A stretch of DNA of 64,000 nucleotides from positions 680,694 through 744,693 of the forward strand of contig CAJQLO010000001.1 in the NCBI GenBank assembly GCA_905479195.1. The letters run 5' to 3'. This DNA is from an uncultured Gammaproteobacteria bacterium (GTDB lineage: Bacteria > Pseudomonadota > Gammaproteobacteria > GCA-002705445 > GCA-002716945). Below are positions 53,322-63,558 of the stretch, piece by piece (within the stretch, counting starts at the first letter, position 1; each line of letters starts with the position of its first letter). The notes beneath the pieces were generated by a model. The model ran no database searches. It was not told the DNA's origin and saw only the letters and a program-made list of their open reading frames with translations. A program made the position numbers and the translations under genes.

Positions 53322-55111
53322 TATATTGAAAGACCTTTGTTATTTTTTCGTTCATATATTACGCTAACTAGGGCTCTTGTTCCAACAATCGATGTGAACA
53401 TAGAAGATAGTATTCCAACTACCAATGTAATTGCAAAACCTTTAACTGCACCAGTACCTATTGTTAATAATGCAATAGCTGCAATCAGAGTTGTGATATT
53501 AGCATCTGATATCGTTGAAAAAGCTTTTTGATAACCTGCGTATATACTTGCATTTGGTGAATTTCCATTCATAATTTCTTCTCTGATTCTCTCAAAAATT
53601 AGAACATTCGCGTCAACGGCCATTCCTACCGTTAAAACTATGCCGGCTATTCCAGACAAAGTTAATGTAGCTTGAAATATTGAAAGTACAGCTGTGATAA
53701 TTACTATGTTTGCAATAAGTGCAATATTTGCTATAAACCCAAAAAGCCTGTAATAAATTAACATAAATAATCCAACTAAAAATAAACCAAAATATATAGA
53801 ATTTTTCCCAGCTAAGATATTCGCCTCGCCTAAGCTCGGTCCTACAGTTCTCTCTTCGATAATTTCCATTGGCGCACTCAGAGCACCAGACCTTAAAAGA
53901 ATTGCAAGATCAGTTGCCTCATTTATATCTAACCCAGTAATCTGAAAACTTTTACTAAAAGCCTCTCTTATAACAGCAACATTTATTACTTCCTTCTTAT
54001 TTTTTTCAACAAATATAACCGCCATCCTGCTGCCAATATTTTTAGATGTAGTGTCAAGCATTCGCGAAGCACCATAATCACTAAGATTTACAAAAACTGC
54101 TGGGGTATTTGTTGATGAATCAAATCCGCTATTAGCACCTTTAATATCAGCTCCACCCACGATAACTTTACGTGAAAGTAAAATTGGTGATTCATCTCGT
54201 TGCTTATATAGAATCGAAGAATTTATAACAGGTGTTCCAGAGATTTTAGAAGCATACCAATCTTCCGGCGTTCCTTTGGTAAGTCTAAATTCTAAAGTAG
54301 CAGTTGACCCAAGTATGCCTTTAGCTCTCGTAGAATCCTGTAGACCTGGTAATTGCACAATGATCCTATCTTTTCCTTGTTTCTGAAGTATTGGTTGAGC
54401 TACACCCAACTCATCTACTCTGCTACGAAGTATTGTAAGATTCTTAGCTAAAGAACTGGCAATATCTCTGCTGATTAAATCTTCGGATGGAATAATTTCA
54501 AAACTTATATCTTTATCGCTAATTATTCTAGATATTACTATATCTGGAACTGCATCATTTATTGTTTTAATAATTTCATCTGAAGGCTTATCTATATCAA
54601 AATTAACAATTACTTTTTCTTCTGTCTTATAAAAAGAATTATATCTAAGTTTTTTTTCAATTAATATATCCTTTACATCATCTTCAATTTCTCTAAGTAA
54701 ATTTGTTTTTATATTATCTTTATCAACCTGAAGTAAAAAATGTACTCCACCCTTCAAATCTAAACCTAGAAACATAGGGTAAGCATTAATAGACTTCAAC
54801 CAGTCAGGCAAATTAATATAATTTGTTAAAGTATAGTTGGTTTTTATATTTGAAAAGCTTACTTTATTATAAGCATCAAGCTGTTTTTTTGAGCTGTCAA
54901 ACTTAAATATAAACTTATTATTTTCTTGAATTACGTTTTCTACTTTAATATTTGGATCAATAATATCAATTATTTGATATATATCAATCTTATCATTTTT
55001 GTTTATCTCTAGAGCCGGATATGAGCTATAAAGATTTGGTAGCGAGTATATTATGGATATTACTAATACCAGAACAACCATAATGTATTTCCAACGTGGA
55101 TATGATGACAT
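53321..55111 (-). CDS. secD: Protein translocase subunit SecD
   Basis: Partner of SecF, using the proton gradient for late export. The 596-residue protein has an N-terminal helix, a large periplasmic domain (GLDLKGGVHFLLQVD, RVDELGVAQPILQKQGKDRIIVQLPG, cited as RVDELGVAQPIL) and C-terminal helices with VLTVGMAVDANVLIFERIREE. It follows yajC after one base. Confidence 0.95.
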   Translation of the reverse strand: MSSYPRWKYIMVVLVLVISIIYSLPNLYSSYPALEINKNDKIDIYQIIDIIDPNIKVENVIQENNKFIFKFDSSKKQLDAYNKVSFSNIKTNYTLTNYINLPDWLKSINAYPMFLGLDLKGGVHFLLQVDKDNIKTNLLREIEDDVKDILIEKKLRYNSFYKTEEKVIVNFDIDKPSDEIIKTINDAVPDIVISRIISDKDISFEIIPSEDLISRDIASSLAKNLTILRSRVDELGVAQPILQKQGKDRIIVQLPGLQDSTRAKGILGSTATLEFRLTKGTPEDWYASKISGTPVINSSILYKQRDESPILLSRKVIVGGADIKGANSGFDSSTNTPAVFVNLSDYGASRMLDTTSKNIGSRMAVIFVEKNKKEVINVAVIREAFSKSFQITGLDINEATDLAILLRSGALSAPMEIIEERTVGPSLGEANILAGKNSIYFGLFLVGLFMLIYYRLFGFIANIALIANIVIITAVLSIFQATLTLSGIAGIVLTVGMAVDANVLIFERIREEIMNGNSPNASIYAGYQKAFSTISDANITTLIAAIALLTIGTGAVKGFAITLVVGILSSMFTSIVGTRALVSVIYERKNNKGLSI

Positions 55112-55112
55112 A

Positions 55113-55436
55113 TTACTTTATAGACTCCAGAGAATTTTTAGGTAATATTTTACTAACAGAAGACTTTTGAAGTTTAATCACAACATCGCTCGAAATTTTT
55201 AGTTGTATATAAGATTCTCCAATCTTTAGTACTACACCTAATATTCCACCAGTTGTCGAAACTTCATCTCCTACTTTTAATTCCTCTACCATTTGCTTAT
55301 GTTCTTTTAATTTTTTTGACTGCGGTCTAATTAAAATAAAATACATTAAGACTAGAATAAAAATGGGTAAAAGAAATCCTAGTGCTGATGGTTCCTGGGT
55401 GTCTGTTGCTGCATACGCTATATTTATAAAATCCAT
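55113..55436 (-). CDS. yajC: Preprotein translocase accessory protein YajC
   Basis: Small membrane protein of the SecDF-YajC complex. It starts MDFINIAYAATDTQ, has one membrane helix (about 20-40, LGFLLPIFILVLMYFILIR) and the core KKLKEHKQMVEELKVGDEVSTTGG (cited as VEELKVGDEVSTTGG). The ORF reaches 55469, overlapping tgt, but the ATG at 55434-55436 has GAGG 5 bases upstream and matches the family, giving 107 residues. Confidence 0.94.
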   Translation of the reverse strand: MDFINIAYAATDTQEPSALGFLLPIFILVLMYFILIRPQSKKLKEHKQMVEELKVGDEVSTTGGILGVVLKIGESYIQLKISSDVVIKLQKSSVSKILPKNSLESIK

Positions 55437-55443
55437 ATTAACC

Positions 55444-57572
<2,129 letters not shown>

Positions 57573-57673
57573 GATACTGCAAAATAATACTTCTAATGCT
57601 GCTTATGTCAATAAAATTATATATTAGTATATTCTAATATTGATTTATAGCTCTATATTTGCTTTAATTAGCT

Positions 57674-58117
57674 ATGAGTTTAATAAATAACTTCCCGCAT
57701 GATGGAATAGTAACAATTAACAGAGTGATACTTAAAGACGAGTATACTCTGGATGATCTTCAAGAGAGAGTCGCTGTAATGTGTGAAAATGTGAAAACAT
57801 ATCACTCAGATACAGGCTTTATTGGAGGCATGGTTGTTCTAAATAGTGGACAAATCTCTAATGAAGGTTCCAATATCGGGAAAGCGTTAGCTTCTGATCT
57901 TAAAGATCGTGAGGCACTAATCATAACATTCTGGAAATCTTATGATGATCATGAGAATTCTCATAAAAGCGAGACTTTTCAACCCTTATTCCAAAAAGTA
58001 ATTGATGTCTGCGATAATGGTAATGAAGAAATTGTCTATAGTATGCTCTGGCAAGGGGCTGCTTATACTCCAGAAATGGCTAAATTAGCAAGATCAGCTA
58101 AAAAAGAAAATAAATAG
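57674..58117 (+). CDS. Hypothetical protein, possible dimeric alpha/beta-barrel fold
   Basis: A 147-residue soluble protein I cannot name. It opens with NFPHDGIVTINRVILKDEY, has GFIGGMVVLNSGQ in the middle and ALIITFWKSYDDHENSHKSE, a pattern (short strand, Trp, helix with His, Phe) that recalls antibiotic-biosynthesis-monooxygenase-like dimeric alpha/beta barrels; this is a weak structural guess. There is no signal peptide. It stands alone: queA is divergent, and the following small gene converges with no gap. No clear ribosome binding site precedes the ATG. Confidence 0.75.
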   Translation: MSLINNFPHDGIVTINRVILKDEYTLDDLQERVAVMCENVKTYHSDTGFIGGMVVLNSGQISNEGSNIGKALASDLKDREALIITFWKSYDDHENSHKSETFQPLFQKVIDVCDNGNEEIVYSMLWQGAAYTPEMAKLARSAKKENK

Positions 58118-58318
58118 TTAAACTATTGGAGGATTTTTTTTATTCGTCCTTTTATGTCTTCCGCCAATTAACTTATGTTTTTTCAGTTTTTCCTCGATAT
58201 TTTCTAATGTAGTATCTTTAAGCGCAATTTCTTTCGATAGCTTTATTTGTTTATAAGAATATATTCCAATAAGAACCAATACAATAATAATAAAAGAGTA
58301 AATCAATATAATATCCAT
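58118..58318 (-). CDS. Small membrane protein of unknown function
   Basis: A 66-residue ORF with one N-terminal membrane helix (about 3-22, IILIYSFIIIVLVLIGIYSY) and a charged helical part (EIALKDTTLENIEEKLKKHK) ending in a basic tail (GGRHKRTNKKNPPIV). The layout is that of a small anchored cytoplasmic peptide. It abuts the end of the convergent hypothetical gene and lies 75 bases after tRNA-Leu on the same strand. Its ATG is inside one arm of a perfect 14-base inverted repeat. No ribosome binding site is seen. I recognise no family. Confidence 0.6.
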   Translation of the reverse strand: MDIILIYSFIIIVLVLIGIYSYKQIKLSKEIALKDTTLENIEEKLKKHKLIGGRHKRTNKKNPPIV

Positions 58319-58351
58319 ATAAAGATAATATCATGATTTTATATGGATATT
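58310..58351. repeat. Perfect 14-base inverted repeat over a start codon
   Basis: AATATCCATATAAA (58310-58323) and its exact reverse complement (58338-58351), 14 bases apart. The spacer contains the palindrome ATCATGAT. The left arm contains the ATG (58316-58318) of the small membrane protein, so on that mRNA the start codon lies in the 3' side of a hairpin. It could also be a dimeric-repressor operator. Confidence 0.7.
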
Positions 58352-58393
58352 TATTGATAAGAAAAATATTTCAAGCTATAAAAGATAATCTTC

Positions 58394-58474
58394 TACTCGA
58401 GGTGGGATTCGAACCCACATGTCTTGCGACAGAGGATTTTGAATCCTCCGTGTATACCATTCCACCACTCGAGC
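58394..58474 (-). tRNA. tRNA-Leu (CAA)
   Basis: A class II tRNA on the minus strand, 81 bases. Acceptor GCTCGAG with CTCGAGT, anticodon stem GAGGA/TCCTC around the loop TTCAAAA (anticodon CAA), an extra arm TGTCGCAAGACA and a T arm GTGGG TTCGAAT CCCAC. The discriminator is A; no CCA is encoded. Confidence 0.94.
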
Positions 58475-58562
58475 AGAATAATTATTATATATTATGAGGG
58501 GGCACTTGTAATAAGATTTCTTAATCAACTTTTTTCTTATAATACCTATATATTTATATCAT

Positions 58563-58591
58563 TTGCTCGGGAAGTTTTCTAATTTTATAAT
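58563..58591 (+). promoter_or_regulatory. Candidate sigma-70 promoter for the PfkB-family kinase
   Basis: TTGCTC (58563-58568), a 17-base spacer and TATAAT (58586-58591). Transcription would start near 58598, leaving a leader of about 95 bases that contains a 6-base-pair hairpin (58633-58648). Confidence 0.5.
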
Positions 58592-58692
58592 ACAAGAAAG
58601 GATTTTATGATATCCTATATGTCAATAAATATATGACTATGAAGTCATTAAAGAATTCAATATGAAACTAATTATAATAAAGGATGGAGAGT

Positions 58693-59694
58693 ATGAGCAA
58701 ATATAAACTATATGGTATTGGAAATGCATTACTAGATTATGAATATAAGATTAATGATCAAATTCTAGAAGATCTCAAGCTTGAAAAAGGATGTATGCTA
58801 TTAAATGAATATGAGAAACACTTTGCACTTCATGAAAAATTAAAAGCCATGAGACCTCCAGAAAAAATTATACCAGGCGGGTCAGTAGCAAATTCTGTAT
58901 ATGCAATGGCTCAATTTACCGATAATGTTTGTTTCTCAGGGAAAGTTTCAGATGATGAATCTGGCAAAAATTTCATCAATTGCTTAAATGAATCAGGTGT
59001 TGATGCATATGTTGCTAAAATTAATGACCAAAGAAGTGGTGAATGTTTAGTTCTGATTACACCTGATAATGAAAGAACAATGAATACTTTTTTAGGTTCA
59101 TCAAGCTTATTAGGTGAAAATGATATAAGCAAAGAATCAATTAAAGATTCTAATTATTTATTGATAGAGGGCTATTTAGTGACGTCAGATACAACTTTGA
59201 ATGTAGGAATAGCTGCGATAAATATTGCTCATGAGAATAATACAAGAATAGTCATAACTTTATCAGATCCAAATATTGTTTCATACTTCCGAGATAACAT
59301 GATGAAATTATTTGATAAAAAATCACATATAATTTTTTGCAATGAGCAAGAAGCCCTTAACTTTTCACAAGCTGATAACTTAAAAGATGCCGAAAAATTT
59401 CTTAAAGAACTAACTAACATGTATATCATTACACTTGGATCTAAAGGAGCAATATGCTTCGATGGAGCTAATAATCATAAAATTTCTGGTCATCAAGTTG
59501 AGTCTAAAGACTTTACTGGTGCAGGCGATATGTTTCTTGGTGCTTTCATGCATCAATATACAGATACTAATATTCTTGAGTCTATGAAATTTGCAAATTA
59601 TTGTGCATCAAAGATTATACAGATATATGGTGCTAAATTTAACAATGCAAACGATTACCAAGAATTGAAAAAAAATTTTAAATCATTAATTTAA
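58693..59694 (+). CDS. PfkB-family sugar/nucleoside kinase (adenosine kinase-like)
   Basis: A ribokinase-fold kinase, about 333 residues. It begins KYKLYGIGNALLDYEYKI, has the first PfkB signature region PGGSVANSVYAMAQF and ends with the catalytic motif DFTGAGDMFLGAF, where the Asp in GAGD is the base. The sequence resembles bacterial proteins annotated as adenosine kinase; ribokinase or another sugar kinase is possible. Two ATGs lie 9 bases apart (58684, 58693); the second has AAGGA 9 bases upstream and GGAG nearby. The end overlaps the convergent pyrF by 17 bases. Confidence 0.88.
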   Translation: MSKYKLYGIGNALLDYEYKINDQILEDLKLEKGCMLLNEYEKHFALHEKLKAMRPPEKIIPGGSVANSVYAMAQFTDNVCFSGKVSDDESGKNFINCLNESGVDAYVAKINDQRSGECLVLITPDNERTMNTFLGSSSLLGENDISKESIKDSNYLLIEGYLVTSDTTLNVGIAAINIAHENNTRIVITLSDPNIVSYFRDNMMKLFDKKSHIIFCNEQEALNFSQADNLKDAEKFLKELTNMYIITLGSKGAICFDGANNHKISGHQVESKDFTGAGDMFLGAFMHQYTDTNILESMKFANYCASKIIQIYGAKFNNANDYQELKKNFKSLI

Positions 59695-60382
59695 TTTTTT
59701 CTACAATGCTCATTGGGTCTTTAGCTTCTGTAATAGGGCGACCTATAACAAGATAAGAACTGCCAAGTTCCAAAGCTATCTTTGGTGTATATATTTTTGA
59801 ATGGTCATTTGAATCATCGCTCAACCTTATTCCTGGCGTAACGAATTCTAAGCTATTTTTAGATGTATTTATAGAATTAATATCTCCAGGAGAACATACA
59901 ACTCCATCTATCTTTGCATCACTAGCTATTATTGATAAATTTTTCACTACATCTTCACGCGTATTCATACCAAGGTGAGCCATACTCTCTTCATTGTGAC
60001 TAGTTAACAGAGTAACCCCAATTATTTTAGATTTTTTATTAACTTGATCCCTAGCTTCTTTAGCTGCAAGTACCATTTCTTGTCCGCCTAAAAGATGGAT
60101 ATTCAACATCCATATTCCTAATTTATAAGCTTCTAGACAAGCTTTATAAACTGTGACTGGTATGTCATGGAATTTTAAATCTAAAAATATTTCAAAATCC
60201 ATATCTTGAAGCTCATCAATTATAGTTGGACCATATTTAGTAAAAAGTTGTTTACCAATTTTTAATCTACAATACGATGGATCTAATTTTTTTGATAGTT
60301 CTAGAGCTTGCTTTTTATCATGATAATCTAAAGCAACGATTATTCTATTCTCTTCAAAATGACTATTCACTACTTCTTCCAT
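59678..60382 (-). CDS. pyrF: Orotidine 5'-phosphate decarboxylase
   Basis: Last step of UMP synthesis. The 234-residue TIM barrel has IIVALDYHDKKQAL, the catalytic array FEIFLDLKFHDIPVTVY, DGVVCSPGDI and VTPGIRL, then LVIGRPITEAKDP, all expected of bacterial OMPDC. It overlaps the lapB end by 20 bases and closes the cmk-rpsA-ihfB-lapA-lapB-pyrF run, an order also seen in E. coli. Confidence 0.96.
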   Translation of the reverse strand: MEEVVNSHFEENRIIVALDYHDKKQALELSKKLDPSYCRLKIGKQLFTKYGPTIIDELQDMDFEIFLDLKFHDIPVTVYKACLEAYKLGIWMLNIHLLGGQEMVLAAKEARDQVNKKSKIIGVTLLTSHNEESMAHLGMNTREDVVKNLSIIASDAKIDGVVCSPGDINSINTSKNSLEFVTPGIRLSDDSNDHSKIYTPKIALELGSSYLVIGRPITEAKDPMSIVEKIKLMI

Positions 60383-61535
60383 CTTCCATCATATCAACCA
60401 CTGATTTCGGCACTATAGTCTCCCAGGTATTACAGCTTGGGCATATCCAGTTTAACTCATTAGACTTATATCCACAATTGTTGCAAATAAAAAAATAACG
60501 CGAAGAAAAAATATTTTTATAAGAGTTAACTAAGTCGTATATAATGCTGTCAGCATCAGTTTGCTCCTCTGTTGAAGCCAAAGTGTGAGTTATAATAAAG
60601 TTATTAACTAAATCAGCTCTATCAAAAAAATTAATATAAGTCATAGCCGTATCTTTGTCCTTTTCATAGAGAAGAAAGAAATATATATCTGGTATAAATG
60701 GCATATCTTTTATTTCAGATACGGTGGTTAATATTTTTAAAATCATTCCGCTATTTTTTAACTCCTTAGCCAAAGAAATTATTTGGCCAACAATATATTG
60801 TCCAAAATTTTTATTTTGAATAATTACAGAATAATAGTATTGCACTGATATCCTAATATCATTTCTTGAATAATATTTAGCTAATTGATAATTTGCCCGT
60901 ATGCATTCAGGGTTAGTTTTTAATGCTTTCTTTGATATCGCAATTGCTTTTTCAGTTTGATTTTGGTTGTTATATAAGTCGGATATTTCACAATAATATT
61001 GAGCGAGGAGCGGAGATGTCTGTTGGTTATTAATAAAAATAGTATCCATTGATTTTACTAATTCTATGGCTTTTTCCCAGTCTTTTGTCACTTCATATAT
61101 TTTTAATAAATGCTCTGAACATGATTCTTTATAACTTTTGATTTCAGATAGATTTTTAAAAATTTTTTCAGAACGATCATAAAGCCCAGCAGAATGAAAG
61201 TCTTTAGCTAATTCATATAAAGCCTGATTTTTAAGCTCTATTTCTAAGGTTGGCCTTGAAAGAAGGTTTTGATGAATTAAAATTGCCTTATCAAACTCCC
61301 CTCTCTTTCTATATAATCCACCTAAAGCTAAATGCGTCTCGATAGTAGAGCTATCTACATCCATTAATGCTGCAAATATTTTAAAAGCTTTATCTTCTTC
61401 ATTATTTAATAAATAGTTTAGACCCCTATAGTACTCAGCATTAAAAATATTTTTAGTAGTTTTGGGCTTAGGTTTATAATAAAGATATGCTGATGATAAT
61501 ATAATCACCGTTATAATAATCAAAGCATAAATCAT
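60363..61535 (-). CDS. lapB: Lipopolysaccharide assembly protein LapB
   Basis: Inner-membrane TPR protein which, in E. coli, recruits FtsH to degrade LpxC and so controls LPS synthesis. The 390-residue protein has an N-terminal membrane helix (about 2-20), TPR repeats (ALGGLYRKRGEFDKAILIH, ALYELAKDFHSAGLYDRSE, KAIAISKKALKTNPECIRA) and a C-terminal rubredoxin-like zinc knuckle CNNCGYKSNELNWICPSC. It shares 4 bases with lapA. FtsH-controlling HflK and HflC are also in this window. Confidence 0.93.
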   Translation of the reverse strand: MIYALIIITVIILSSAYLYYKPKPKTTKNIFNAEYYRGLNYLLNNEEDKAFKIFAALMDVDSSTIETHLALGGLYRKRGEFDKAILIHQNLLSRPTLEIELKNQALYELAKDFHSAGLYDRSEKIFKNLSEIKSYKESCSEHLLKIYEVTKDWEKAIELVKSMDTIFINNQQTSPLLAQYYCEISDLYNNQNQTEKAIAISKKALKTNPECIRANYQLAKYYSRNDIRISVQYYYSVIIQNKNFGQYIVGQIISLAKELKNSGMILKILTTVSEIKDMPFIPDIYFFLLYEKDKDTAMTYINFFDRADLVNNFIITHTLASTEEQTDADSIIYDLVNSYKNIFSSRYFFICNNCGYKSNELNWICPSCNTWETIVPKSVVDMMEDGRSSE

Positions 61536-61828
61536 TCGTGATCATCTCTGAGAGGATTTTTTCTAAGACTATCAATCTCATCTTCTTTCGTTTTCAATAT
61601 TTTTCTTAGATTTCTGCCCTCATGTTTATGGCTAATGTATGCAGATAAGAAAAATAATAAAGCTAAAAAAGATCCTATTAGAAAACTTATAAATAGAAAA
61701 AGTGGCAAAGGAGAAGAATACTTCTGGAAATATAAATCTATTTCAATAGGCAAAGGATTAAGCATGGATATTATTATAGACAAAGCTAATAATGATAATG
61801 TTACTAAAAATATTAAAACTCTAAACAT
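61532..61828 (-). CDS. lapA: Lipopolysaccharide assembly protein LapA (DUF1049)
   Basis: Small membrane protein, 98 residues, with two membrane helices (about 3-22 and 43-65), the DUF1049 loop NPLPIEIDLYFQ between them and a charged C-terminal helix (GRNLRKILKTKEDEIDSLRK). It precedes lapB as in E. coli, where the two act together. A 53-base gap separates it from ihfB. Confidence 0.9.
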   Translation of the reverse strand: MFRVLIFLVTLSLLALSIIISMLNPLPIEIDLYFQKYSSPLPLFLFISFLIGSFLALLFFLSAYISHKHEGRNLRKILKTKEDEIDSLRKNPLRDDHE

Positions 61829-61881
61829 AGTTACATATTATATTATTCTATTAGAGTGATTAATTGAAGATAAATTAAGTT

Positions 61882-62172
61882 TTAATTCTTATTATTTACT
61901 CTCGACTTGAGTTCTTTGCTAGGTTTAAAATGAACACTATTTCTTTTTTCCAAAGCCACTAATTCTCCAGTTTTAGGATTCCTAGCAGTTCGAGAATTAT
62001 GATTATGCAAAGAGAATGTGCCGAAACCCCTGACCTCAACCCTATCACCAGAGTATAAAGATTTTGATATATGTTCTAGTATCTTTTTAACAGAATAGTC
62101 AATATCAGAGGCGGTAAAAGATTTAAATTTACTTGAGAGTTTAGATATTAATTCTGATCTATTTAAAACCAT
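61882..62172 (-). CDS. ihfB: Integration host factor beta subunit
   Basis: Partner of IhfA in the DNA-bending heterodimer, 96 residues. It contains GDRVEVRGFGTFSLHNHNSRTARNPKTGE, of which VRGFGTFSLHNH and RTARNPKTGELV are the IhfB-type signature. It lies 2 bases after rpsA, the standard gammaproteobacterial position, which distinguishes it from HU. Confidence 0.95.
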   Translation of the reverse strand: MVLNRSELISKLSSKFKSFTASDIDYSVKKILEHISKSLYSGDRVEVRGFGTFSLHNHNSRTARNPKTGELVALEKRNSVHFKPSKELKSRVNNKN

Positions 62173-62174
62173 AA

Positions 62175-63536
62175 CTACTCAGACTCTGTTTTCTCATCAT
62201 TTTTAACTATATTCTGATCTTCGGACAACTGTTTAATGCCAAGAGAGACTCTTTCTCTGCTAGAATCTATGGACAGTATTACCGAGGTTACGTCATCACC
62301 TTTCTTATACGATCTTATAGCTGCCTCTTGCTTCTCTTCCGATGTAATATCTGTTATATGAATGAGCCCATCTATTCCACCGTCCAGCCCTACAAAGATA
62401 CCAAAATCAGTTATTGACTTAATTTGACTAGTAACAATGTCACCTTTGCTATTGTTATCATCAAACTTCGCCCATGGGTTCTCCAGGCACTGTTTATGGC
62501 TTAACGAGACTCTTCTCTTTTCATTATCAATTTCCATAACTTTAACGTCAATTTCATCGCCTAAGTTAACTACTTTATTTGGGTTTATATTTTTATTTGT
62601 CCAATTAAGCTCAGATGTTCTAACTAGACCCTCTACATTGTCGCCAAGATCAACAAAAACTCCATAGTCTGCTATGTTTGCAACTTTACCTTTATATACG
62701 GCACCTAATTCTAATTTATCTGGAATTTTATCCCATGGATCATCACCTAGTTGTTTCATCCCAAGACTAACTCTATTCTTCTCTTGGTCATATTTTAAGA
62801 CAACTACATCCATCTCATCACCAACACGTAATATTTCGCTAGGATGATTAATTCTTTTCCATGATATATCTGTTATATGCAACAAACCATCTATGCCACC
62901 TAGGTCAATAAAGGCACCATAATCTGTAAGATTTTTAATAAATCCTTTTACAACTTTTCCTTCGATATATTTCTCTGCAATTTCTTCTGGACTTGAATTT
63001 TGATCCATAAGAACTGCTTTTCTAGATAAAACAATATTATTTCGTATTTTATCCATCTTAATAATTTTAAACTCTAATACTTTGCCTTCAATATAATCGG
63101 TTTCTTTAGTGGGTCTAACATCTACTAATGAGCCAGGTAAGAATGCTTTTATATTCATTAAATCAACAGTAAAGCCACCTTTAACTTTTCCAGAAACTTT
63201 TCCTTCTATATTTTCTTGGCTGTTTTGAACTTTTTCTAACTCATCCCAAACTTTAGTTCTTTTCGCTTTTTCACGAGACATGATGGTTTCGCCATACCCA
63301 TCTTCAATCATATCAAGCGTAACTTCAACTACGTCGCCTAATGAAATTTCTAGCTCACCCTTTAGATTCAGGAATTGATTTTTAGGAATAATACCTTCAG
63401 ATTTTAGGCCTGCATTTATAACAACATAGTCATTTCTGATTTCTATGACTGTTGCAGTAACTATGCTACCAGCGGTCATGTCAACATTGCTCATGCTCTC
63501 ATGAAATAATACTTCAAATTCTGATTGGGCTTCCAT
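62175..63536 (-). CDS. rpsA: 30S ribosomal protein S1, five S1 repeats
   Basis: Brings mRNA to the 30S subunit. The 453-residue protein has five S1 domains: repeat 1 (about 18-85, TAGSIVTATVIEIRNDYVVI) and repeat 2 (about 105-170), which are the degenerate ribosome-binding type, then three canonical RNA-binding repeats, each with the GxFVxL core (NLTDYGAFIDLGGIDGLLHI, IADYGVFVDLGDNVEGLV, ITDFGIFVGLDGGIDGLIHI) and ending near 440. E. coli S1 has six repeats and 557 residues, so the last repeat is missing. A short acidic tail (NDEKTESE) closes it. Confidence 0.95.
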   Translation of the reverse strand: MEAQSEFEVLFHESMSNVDMTAGSIVTATVIEIRNDYVVINAGLKSEGIIPKNQFLNLKGELEISLGDVVEVTLDMIEDGYGETIMSREKAKRTKVWDELEKVQNSQENIEGKVSGKVKGGFTVDLMNIKAFLPGSLVDVRPTKETDYIEGKVLEFKIIKMDKIRNNIVLSRKAVLMDQNSSPEEIAEKYIEGKVVKGFIKNLTDYGAFIDLGGIDGLLHITDISWKRINHPSEILRVGDEMDVVVLKYDQEKNRVSLGMKQLGDDPWDKIPDKLELGAVYKGKVANIADYGVFVDLGDNVEGLVRTSELNWTNKNINPNKVVNLGDEIDVKVMEIDNEKRRVSLSHKQCLENPWAKFDDNNSKGDIVTSQIKSITDFGIFVGLDGGIDGLIHITDITSEEKQEAAIRSYKKGDDVTSVILSIDSSRERVSLGIKQLSEDQNIVKNDEKTESE

Positions 63537-63558
63537 TAATTATTTTTCCTCATTTAAT

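Noticed and set aside
58657-58710. Short upstream ORFs in the kinase leader (for example MKSLKNSI and a 14-codon ORF overlapping the start)
   Set aside because: They have no ribosome binding sites and are too short to separate from chance in AT-rich DNA.
61829-61881. Promoter with TATAAT between ihfB and lapA
   Set aside because: The hexamer is so close to the lapA ATG that the transcript would lack the start region, and there is no -35 box.
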